Assembly (NCBI GenBank): GCA_964522605.1
Contig: CAZFWV010000071.1
Span: 1-24,059, forward strand
DNA: 24,059 bases
Direction: 5' to 3'
Source of the DNA: CAVZLD01 sp964522605
GTDB taxonomy: Bacteria > Planctomycetota > Planctomycetia > Pirellulales > Pirellulaceae
The translations under genes and the position numbers were made by a program. The notes under the pieces are model-generated. The model saw only the letters and a list, made by a program, of their open reading frames with translations. It had not been told where the DNA came from and did not search any database. Positions 15,927 to 22,649 of this stretch are shown here, in pieces; within the stretch, counting starts at the first letter, position 1; each line of letters opens with the position of its first letter.

Positions 15927-16721
15927 ATGAGCGACCATTTGTTTTCGGTGAAGGACCAAGTCGTCTTGGTTTCCGGCGGCAGTCGTGGTATCGGTCGAGC
16001 AATCGCTACCGAGTTTGCGGCGCGCGAGGCGCGAGTCGTCATCACGGGCCGGGACCGGGCGACCTTGGACCAAACCGCCTCGGCGATCTCCACCAAACAC
16101 GCGGCGGTTTTGCCGATTGTTTGCGACGTGGCGGAAACACCCGCATTACGCGCGATGGTCGAGCAAGTGGTCTCGGAGTTCGGTCGGATCGATACGCTCA
16201 TCAATGTCGCGGGAGTCAATCGCCGCAAGCCCGCGTTGGAGATCACGGAAGACGACTACGATTACGTGATGAACATCAACCTGCGCGGTGCTTTTCTCCT
16301 GTCCCAATTGGTCGGACGCCAAATGATTCGGCAAGAGTCCGGCAGCCAAATCAATGTAACATCGCTCAATAACGATCGTCCTTTGCGGAACGTGGCCCCG
16401 TACGCGATGAGTAAGGCGGCCCTTGGTCAAATGACGCGGGCGCTTGCTTTGGAGTGGTCGGCTGCTGGAATCCGGGTGAATGCCATCGCGCCCGGCTTTA
16501 TCCTGACCGACCTGACCCAGAAACTCTGGTCCGATCCGCAAATGCAGGCGTGGAACCACGCCAACACGCCTCAGCAGCGATTAGGCCGACCGGAGGATCT
16601 GGCCGGTACCGCGATTTTTCTTGCGTCGCCCGCTTCCGCGTTCCTGACGGGCCAGATTCTCTACGTCGACGGCGGATTCACGGCCGGTTGGTCCTGGCCG
16701 ATTCCTGAAAACAACCAATAA
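15927..16721 (+). CDS. Short-chain dehydrogenase/reductase (SDR), classical type
   Basis: An NAD(P)-dependent oxidoreductase of 264 aa, a normal length for a classical SDR. The cofactor loop is SGGSRGIG (16-23). NVAG (93-96) stands where NNAG is usual. The catalytic Ser146, Tyr159 and Lys163 are in place (NVTS...YAMSK), and PG (189-190) and the C-terminal YVDGGFTAG are typical. The look is that of gluconate 5-dehydrogenase or 2-deoxy-gluconate 3-dehydrogenase relatives, but many SDRs share it, so the substrate is open. It is followed 18 bp later by the second acyltransferase-like gene and so probably co-transcribed with it, which points to a sugar or sugar-acid substrate. Confidence 0.92.
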   Translation: MSDHLFSVKDQVVLVSGGSRGIGRAIATEFAAREARVVITGRDRATLDQTASAISTKHAAVLPIVCDVAETPALRAMVEQVVSEFGRIDTLINVAGVNRRKPALEITEDDYDYVMNINLRGAFLLSQLVGRQMIRQESGSQINVTSLNNDRPLRNVAPYAMSKAALGQMTRALALEWSAAGIRVNAIAPGFILTDLTQKLWSDPQMQAWNHANTPQQRLGRPEDLAGTAIFLASPASAFLTGQILYVDGGFTAGWSWPIPENNQ

Positions 16722-16739
16722 GCGGTCAAGGCAACGACC

Positions 16740-17978
16740 ATGTCCGAACCGGCAAGTCCCTCACCTCGCATCGTGTCGCTGGATCAGTTTCGAGGCTACA
16801 CGGTTGTGGGCATGTTCCTGGTCAATTTCGTGGGCGGCTTTGAAGCCTGCCATTATGTCCTGCGGCACTACAACACGTTCTGCAGCTACGCAGACACGAT
16901 CATGCCGCAGTTTTTCTTCGCCGTCGGATTCGCCTTCCGATTGACCTTTCTCCGACGAGTCCAGATGCAGGGCCTGGTGTCTGCTTATGGTCGCACCGTT
17001 CGGCGGTTACTCGGTCTGCTGCTCGTGTCGTTTGTGGTCTACACCGTCGACGCGCCCGCCGAAAGTTGGCAACAGCTCGTCGACGGAGGCATCTGGCAAG
17101 CCATCCGAGTTCCATTGAAGCGAGACTGGTTTCAGACCCTGACGCACATTGCAGTGACGTCCCTCTGGATCCTGCCGGTGATTCGAACTGGCTGGATCCC
17201 CCGATTGCTCTTCATGATCGGATCGGCGGCGCTGCATGTCGCGTTGTCCTATTGGTTTTATTTTGCTTGGGTCAATAACGGCCAGCCGAATGGGATCGAT
17301 GGTGGGCCGCTGGGTTTCTTGACCTGGACCATTCCAACGATCACTGGAACTTTCGCCTGCGACATCCTGCTCAGCCAGCGGCACGTGCTGCTGCGACTGA
17401 CATTCTGGTCTGTTCTGCTGATGTCGGCGGGCTACCTGTTTTCTTGCGGCACCCGACTTTATGATCGTCCCGCCGACACCGTGGAGGTCGCAGAATCCGA
17501 GAAACTCGCACCGGATCCGGTGATTCCATCAAGGAGTGCCCTGGAGCAGGCGCAGCGAAGACTCCAACAAGGACAGTGGCGCGAGCTGATGGCGGAACCA
17601 CCGTTTGTTCCCCCGCCTCACCCACCAGGGCAGATTCGTGAAAGCTATCGCTTGCGCGCCTGGAATTATTGGATGATGAGTCAGCGCGGTGGAACGGCTT
17701 CCTACTTGACGTTTTCGGCGGGTTTCTCGGTGGCCGTCTACGCGCTGTTCTACCTGCTCTGTGATTTAGGGCGCCTTCAGTGGGGCGTCTTTCGCACGTT
17801 CGGGACCAACGCGCTGGTCGCCTACGTACTGCATATGCTGGTCGCCAGTGCCGTCAAACCCTTTATGCCGGAGGACGTTCCCGCGTGGTACATGTGGACG
17901 GGCTATGCTGTCTTCATGTTGATCACGTATCTGTTCGTGCGGTCACTCGAGAAGAACAACGTTTACCTGCGGTTGTAA
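16740..17978 (+). CDS. Multi-pass membrane protein, DUF5009/HGSNAT-like acyltransferase family (copy B)
   Basis: A 412-aa paralogue of the 14507-15736 protein. It begins with IVSLDQFRGYTVVGMFLVNF (11-30) and shares SYADTIMPQFFFAVGFAFRLTFLRR, NYWMMSQR, FRTFGTNALVAYVLHML and the final LEKNNVYLRL (LERQQIVIRL in copy A). About ten membrane segments are visible. The loop between the middle and late helices (about 240-300) carries a Glu/Arg-rich stretch longer than in copy A. It starts 18 bp after the SDR stop codon with an AAGG 7 nt or so before the ATG, so it is probably translated from the SDR transcript. It converges on the amidotransferase-like gene with 7 bp between stop codons. Function is inferred only from the family. 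Confidence 0.82.
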   Translation: MSEPASPSPRIVSLDQFRGYTVVGMFLVNFVGGFEACHYVLRHYNTFCSYADTIMPQFFFAVGFAFRLTFLRRVQMQGLVSAYGRTVRRLLGLLLVSFVVYTVDAPAESWQQLVDGGIWQAIRVPLKRDWFQTLTHIAVTSLWILPVIRTGWIPRLLFMIGSAALHVALSYWFYFAWVNNGQPNGIDGGPLGFLTWTIPTITGTFACDILLSQRHVLLRLTFWSVLLMSAGYLFSCGTRLYDRPADTVEVAESEKLAPDPVIPSRSALEQAQRRLQQGQWRELMAEPPFVPPPHPPGQIRESYRLRAWNYWMMSQRGGTASYLTFSAGFSVAVYALFYLLCDLGRLQWGVFRTFGTNALVAYVLHMLVASAVKPFMPEDVPAWYMWTGYAVFMLITYLFVRSLEKNNVYLRL

Positions 17979-17985
17979 GAGCTGA

Positions 17986-18771
17986 TCAGTCTGCCAGCAG
18001 CCAGTTGCAGGCGTTGCGCCAGAAACGTTGGTACTGATCGCAGTAGACGAAATTACAGCCCCAATGCGGTGCAGGATCGGACGTGTAGGCGAGCACTCGC
18101 CCACGACCGAACTGCCCGACAGCCACAGCAGGGTCTCCCCACTCCTTCCACCGGGCCACGACCGGACATCCTTCACGCGGCTGTACGATGTTGTAACCCA
18201 GGATGGGCGGAATCGCGGACAGGTCGACCTCATGGAAGATCGGGTGGTCATTCTCGGAGGATTCGATTCGATATCCTTCCGTCGATTCGCGCAGATCTTC
18301 GACGTCCAAGCATCGGACCGGCAGAATCTCTTGCAGCCGCGTGCGGCCCCATCCCCCCTTCCCTAATTCACCGTTGAAGCTCAGCCAGCCACCCAAGAAC
18401 ATGACCCGCATGCCCGCCTGGACGGCTTCGATGGTCAAACGGATACGGTCGGGAAACACGAGTGGCTGCGTGCCGAATTTTGTCCGGTCGAAGAAGGCGG
18501 GATCCAGCTGAAACAGGCGCGCCTCCACGTCCGAGAAAACGAGCAGATCGTACTCCTCAAGAATCGCCTCGTACTGACCCGGCGCCAAGCGATAGAAATC
18601 CCAGCTTGGCACGCTGGTGACTTCATGTTCACCCGCGGACTCGAGTGCCTGTTTCAACCAGAGACCATAATTGAAGATCTCCGTCCCTTTCTGTTGAGCA
18701 CTGAACGGAGATTCGACAAACGAGGGTCCCAACAGTAAGGCCCAATCACCAACGTAATAGATTTTCGCCAC
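17986..18771 (-). CDS. Glutamine-amidotransferase-like protein (GATase1_like/DUF1355 type)
   Basis: A 261-aa soluble protein starting at a GTG that has AGAGGA 6 nt upstream; longer frames run into the symporter gene. The layout is the class I amidotransferase-like flavodoxin fold: KIYYVGDWAL at the N-terminus, a central YDLLVFSDVEA strand, then VMFLGGWLSFNG (123-134) where true amidotransferases carry the GxCxG nucleophile elbow. No Cys sits there, so glutaminase activity is unlikely. Near the C-terminus VAVGQFGRGRVLAYTSDPAPHWG (216-238) resembles the end of ThuA/GATase-like proteins. It follows the SSF symporter gene by 41 bp on the same strand and is probably co-transcribed. I infer a ligand-binding or sugar-metabolism role, unproven. 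Confidence 0.8.
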   Translation of the reverse strand: MAKIYYVGDWALLLGPSFVESPFSAQQKGTEIFNYGLWLKQALESAGEHEVTSVPSWDFYRLAPGQYEAILEEYDLLVFSDVEARLFQLDPAFFDRTKFGTQPLVFPDRIRLTIEAVQAGMRVMFLGGWLSFNGELGKGGWGRTRLQEILPVRCLDVEDLRESTEGYRIESSENDHPIFHEVDLSAIPPILGYNIVQPREGCPVVARWKEWGDPAVAVGQFGRGRVLAYTSDPAPHWGCNFVYCDQYQRFWRNACNWLLAD

Positions 18772-18777
18772 AACGAT

Positions 18778-18783
18778 TCCTCT
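18778..18783 (-). promoter_or_regulatory. Shine-Dalgarno deciding the GTG start of the amidotransferase-like gene
   Basis: AGAGGA on the minus strand lies 6 nt before the GTG at 18771, in the 41-bp gap after the symporter stop codon. Confidence 0.65.
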
Positions 18784-18812
18784 GAGCTTTTTTTGGGGGA
18801 GTGTTTTGGAGT

Positions 18813-20693
18813 TCAGTCCATGCGATTCTTCTGCCCATGGACAGGTCGCCATAGCCGGATCAACTGCACGGCAGCCAGCAGGGCGGCACCGATCAGCACG
18901 GCGGCTTTCATGGGACTACCATACAGCCAGAATCCCGTGGCAAACAGAACTCCGTACACCGCTACGCAACCAAGGAACATACACTGAATTCCGATCGCAA
19001 TCGGAGCTGCGGGAAGTTCGGCCAACTCGGTACCCACCGCGGGATCGGCCATCGCCCGAGCCAGTACGGGGCGCCAACCAGGTCCTCCAGGCGAAACCAG
19101 TCGATAGAAGCTCCGCAACGTACGTTCGTCCGTCGGCCGCGTCAGAAACGTGACGACCAACCAGGCGCAGGTTGTGATCGCGACCCCAACGACAAGCTTT
19201 CCCCAATCGGGCATCGTTGTTGGCGCGCCAAGCAGCGATTGGGCCCACATCGGGAGGTTGTCGAGGGGACCAAGCCAACGGGAATACAGGTCGGCGGGTA
19301 GACGTTGGGACCAGATGGCAACCAGGAACGAGACGATCATCGCCGTCAGCTCGCTGAACGCGTTGATTCGCCACCAGAACCAGCGCAGGATGAACAACAG
19401 GCCCGTGCCGGCACCAATTTGCAGGAGAATCTTGAAGCCCTGATACGCGTTCTCCAACCACAACGCGATGACCGCCGCCAGAATCATCATGACCACGGTC
19501 GAGAGGCGTCCGATGGCAACCAACTGCTTCTCGCTCGCCTGCGGATGGACGAACCGCTTCCAGAAGTCGTTGACGACATAGGAAGAGCCCCAATTCAAGT
19601 GCGTGGAAATCGTTGACATGTAGGCTGCGATCAAGGAAGCCACCACCAGGCCGCGCAGTCCAACGGGCATGAACGTCAACATCGCTGGATACGCCAGATC
19701 ATGATCGACCGTGACCGCATGGGGAAACGCATCCCGCAAGGATTGCAGGTCCGGAAAAACGATCAGCGATGCGAGGGCCACCAGGATCCAGGGCCAGGGT
19801 CGGAGCGCATAATGAGCAGCATTAAACAGCAGAGTGGCTCCCGTTGCATGCGACTCATTCTTAGCAGCCAGCATCCGCTGCGCGATGTACCCACCACCAC
19901 CCGGCTCAGCTCCCGGATACCACACACTCCACCATTGCACGGCCAAGGGCATGATCAGCACGGTGATCAACACGTTGAGCTGGTCGGTGCTGCCCCAATC
20001 GAACGGGGGAAAAAAAGCCAGCTTGTCCCGAACCGCGTTGTGTGTCAGCAGTGGATGCAGTCCGCCGACCTCCGGCAACCGAAGGGCGACGATTGCCGCT
20101 CCGATCGCGCCTCCCATGGCGACAAGAAACAGCAGCAAGTCGGTCAGCAATACGGCGCGCAGTCCTCCGAGTGCGCTAAAAATCACGGTCACCACGGAAG
20201 CAACCAGAATCGTCTTGACTGGAGAAAAGCCGAGCATGACCTCACCGATCTTGGTCGCGGCCAGAGTGACGTTGGCCATAATCATGATGTTGAAGAAAAC
20301 ACCTAGGTAGACGGCACGAAAGCCGCGGAGAAATGCCGCCGGCTTCCCGCTGTATCGCAATTCATAGAATTCAATGTCCGTCAGCACACCGCTCCGTCGC
20401 CACAGCCTCGCGTAGACGAAGACAGTCAACATGCCGGTCAACAAGAACGCCCACCATTCCCAGTTGCCTGCGACTCCGTTCTTTCGCACGATGTTCGTGA
20501 CCAGCAGCGGGGTGTCGGCGGCAAATGTCGTCGCCACCATCGAAAACCCCAGCAACCACCAGGGCATGTGTCGGCCCGAAAGAAAGAACTCCGAGGCGTT
20601 GCGGCCTGCTCGGCGACTGACGATCGCTCCAATCGCCATGGCGACGGCAAAGAACAGAAAGACAATCGCCCAGTCAATCGATTCCAGTCTCAC
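18813..20693 (-). CDS. Sodium:solute symporter (SSF family)
   Basis: A 626-aa integral membrane transporter that uses the Na+ gradient to import a solute. The GTG start at 20693 has AGGAGG 9 nt upstream, and the protein then begins with the usual short stretch before TM1 (about 8-25). Family hallmarks are FLSGRHMPWWLLGFSMVATTFAADTP (37-62), GYIAQRMLAAKN (268-279) and the Na2-site helix STISTHLNWGSSYVVNDFW (360-378). I count about 13-15 hydrophobic segments; the C-terminus is longer than in minimal SSF members. The solute is not evident; relatives carry sugars, sialic acid, proline or pantothenate. The adjacent amidotransferase-like gene may act on the same compound. It is divergent from the gamma-glutamyltranspeptidase gene across 245 bp. 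Confidence 0.92.
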   Translation of the reverse strand: MRLESIDWAIVFLFFAVAMAIGAIVSRRAGRNASEFFLSGRHMPWWLLGFSMVATTFAADTPLLVTNIVRKNGVAGNWEWWAFLLTGMLTVFVYARLWRRSGVLTDIEFYELRYSGKPAAFLRGFRAVYLGVFFNIMIMANVTLAATKIGEVMLGFSPVKTILVASVVTVIFSALGGLRAVLLTDLLLFLVAMGGAIGAAIVALRLPEVGGLHPLLTHNAVRDKLAFFPPFDWGSTDQLNVLITVLIMPLAVQWWSVWYPGAEPGGGGYIAQRMLAAKNESHATGATLLFNAAHYALRPWPWILVALASLIVFPDLQSLRDAFPHAVTVDHDLAYPAMLTFMPVGLRGLVVASLIAAYMSTISTHLNWGSSYVVNDFWKRFVHPQASEKQLVAIGRLSTVVMMILAAVIALWLENAYQGFKILLQIGAGTGLLFILRWFWWRINAFSELTAMIVSFLVAIWSQRLPADLYSRWLGPLDNLPMWAQSLLGAPTTMPDWGKLVVGVAITTCAWLVVTFLTRPTDERTLRSFYRLVSPGGPGWRPVLARAMADPAVGTELAELPAAPIAIGIQCMFLGCVAVYGVLFATGFWLYGSPMKAAVLIGAALLAAVQLIRLWRPVHGQKNRMD

Positions 20694-20702
20694 GTGGCAT
20701 TC

Positions 20703-20708
20703 CCTCCT
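20703..20708 (-). promoter_or_regulatory. Shine-Dalgarno of the symporter gene
   Basis: AGGAGG on the minus strand lies 9 nt before the GTG at 20693. An out-of-frame ATG lies between them but is only 2 nt from the site and opens an 8-codon frame, so the GTG is preferred. Confidence 0.65.
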
Positions 20709-20788
20709 GTAGGCGAGCGATGACGGCCCCGCCAGTTTACCAGCGGTCTTTATCCGGGCAACACCAACGCAGACGTCCACGCGCCGGT

Positions 20789-20882
20789 GACCATTGATCT
20801 ATGGTCGCATCGGATCGCTGCGTCTGTTATAGAAGAACCCGATACGCCCCGCCAGCGATTGATCGACGCGGCCATGATGGCC
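20789..20882. promoter_or_regulatory. Two palindromes in the symporter/GGT divergent region
   Basis: GACCAT (20789-20794), TGATCT, ATGGTC (20801-20806) is a perfect 6-bp inverted repeat with a 6-bp centre. GGCCATGATGGCC (20870-20882) is a perfect 13-bp palindrome around one G. Both lie in the 245-bp region from which two genes diverge, where a regulator could bind. I see no convincing pair of -35 and -10 boxes. Confidence 0.3.
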
Positions 20883-20938
20883 TGTCCACAAGGAAGAGGC
20901 GGGCGAAATTGAACCTGCTTGAGACCGAGAACCGCGAG

Positions 20939-22639
20939 ATGACCGAGCGAAATCCTGTTGCGTTTGCCCTCATCATGACACTACTCTGTCATCTCCTCCC
21001 GCAACCATCCCGCGCAGCGTCACCCGTGGCAAGCGGGCGTCGAGGAATGGTCGCCACCGTTCATCCGCTGGCGACAGAAGCTGGGTTGCAGGTGTTGCAA
21101 CAAGGAGGAAACGCCGTCGATGCCGCAGTGGCCGCGGCCCTGACGCTCGGCGTCGTCGACGGATACAACTCCGGGCTGGGCGGAGGCTGCCTGATTCTCG
21201 TGCGCCTACCCGACGGCAGTCAATTGGCCATTGACGGTCGCGAGACCGCTCCGGCCGCGGCAACTGCGGAGATGTATCTCCGAGATGGCCAGGTCGTACC
21301 GGAATTGAGCCAGACGGGTGCGCTGGCCAGCGGTGTGCCGGGTGCCTTGGCCGCTTACGACAAGCTACTGCGACAGGCGGGCCGGCGGACTCTGGCTCAG
21401 TTAATCGCACCTGCCGCCGACCTCGCCGAACAAGGATTCTTCATTGATCGAAGCCTGGCGCGAAACTTGCGCGAGTCCACCGAGCTGCTCCGTCGATTCG
21501 CCGGGTCGCGGGAGGTTTTCCTGAAGGACGACGGTCAGCCGTACGAGGAAGGTGAGCGGCTGGTCCAGCGCGACCTGGCACGAACCTACCGGGCGATCGC
21601 CGAGAACGGAATCCGCTGGTTCTATGAAGGACCATTTGCCCGCCAGACGGAGGAATGGATGGCGAAAAACGGCGGCATCATGACGGCCAACGATTTCCAG
21701 CGGTATGAGGTGGCAACGCGTTCGCCCATTCTGACAACGTATCGAGGCCGGACGATCGTCGGTTTTCCACCACCAAGCTCCGGCGGAATTCACGTCGCAC
21801 AAATCCTGAATATTCTCGAATGCTTCGACGTCGCAGCCCTCGATCGCGAGAATGAGGCGACGCTGATCCACGTCACTTCAGAAGCCATGAAGCTCGCCAT
21901 GGCCGACCGGGCACATTGGCTCGGCGACGCAGACTTCGTCTCCGTTCCACGCGGATTAGTCGACAAGACGTACGCGAAGCAATTGGCAAGTCGAATCGAT
22001 CTCCACCGTTCCACCGATGTCGCCGGATATAGTATGCCGCCCGACTGGCAGAGTAACCGGTTTGGCGGTCACACAACCCACATCGCGGCCGCCGACGAAC
22101 AGGGATTCTGGGTGGCGATCACCGCAACCCTCAATACGGCTTTTGGCTCCAAAGTCGTGATTCCTGGAACCGGCCTGACCCTGAACAATCAGATGGATGA
22201 TTTTTCCACCCAGCCGGGCGTTCCGAACGTGTTTGGCTTGCTCGGAGCCGAAAACAATGCGATCGCCCCCGGCAAACGGCCGTTGTCCAGCATGAGTCCG
22301 ACCATCGTGCTGCAAAACGGTCAGCCCGTGTTGACACTCGGAGGAGCCGGCGGGCCGAAGATCATCACGGAGGTTGTCTTAACCATTCTCCGTCGGATCG
22401 ATCTCGGCTGGTCGCTTGAGAAATGTGTGGCAGAACCTCGGTGGCATCACCAATGGCGCCCCGATCGCCTGTTCGTGGAGGAATCCATTTCGAATCTGCT
22501 GCGGATCCAATTGCAGCAGCGGGGACACGTCGTCGAAGAGCTTGAAAGTGGCATCCTCCAGGCGATCGCGCGAACACCGGACGGACAGTTTCAGGGCATC
22601 TACGACCCGCGCGTGCCAGGACGTGCAGCCGGCTGGTAA
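20939..22639 (+). CDS. ggt: Gamma-glutamyltranspeptidase, exported
   Basis: This N-terminal nucleophile hydrolase cleaves gamma-glutamyl bonds (glutathione, gamma-Glu peptides) in the periplasm and self-cleaves into two subunits. The 566-aa form begins with a signal peptide ending near SRA at 24-26. Active-site residues match the E. coli enzyme by alignment from memory: Arg101 (GRETAP), nucleophile Thr379 in GHTTH, Thr397 and Asn399 (TLN), Gln418 and Asp421 (NNQMDDF), Ser450-Ser451 (RPLSSMSPTI), and the GGAGG oxyanion loop at 468-472. Residues about 424-447 would form the lid loop. The ATG at 20939 was chosen because it places the signal peptide at the N-terminus; the frame continues 46 codons upstream without a signal. 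It converges on the cell-wall peptidase gene with 10 bp between stops. Confidence 0.95.
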   Translation: MTERNPVAFALIMTLLCHLLPQPSRAASPVASGRRGMVATVHPLATEAGLQVLQQGGNAVDAAVAAALTLGVVDGYNSGLGGGCLILVRLPDGSQLAIDGRETAPAAATAEMYLRDGQVVPELSQTGALASGVPGALAAYDKLLRQAGRRTLAQLIAPAADLAEQGFFIDRSLARNLRESTELLRRFAGSREVFLKDDGQPYEEGERLVQRDLARTYRAIAENGIRWFYEGPFARQTEEWMAKNGGIMTANDFQRYEVATRSPILTTYRGRTIVGFPPPSSGGIHVAQILNILECFDVAALDRENEATLIHVTSEAMKLAMADRAHWLGDADFVSVPRGLVDKTYAKQLASRIDLHRSTDVAGYSMPPDWQSNRFGGHTTHIAAADEQGFWVAITATLNTAFGSKVVIPGTGLTLNNQMDDFSTQPGVPNVFGLLGAENNAIAPGKRPLSSMSPTIVLQNGQPVLTLGGAGGPKIITEVVLTILRRIDLGWSLEKCVAEPRWHHQWRPDRLFVEESISNLLRIQLQQRGHVVEELESGILQAIARTPDGQFQGIYDPRVPGRAAGW

Positions 22640-22649
22640 CGAGAACCGA

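Noticed and set aside
20676..20700. Eight-codon ATG frame just before the symporter GTG, as a leader peptide
   Set aside because: Its ATG is only 2 nt from the Shine-Dalgarno, too close for good initiation; probably chance.
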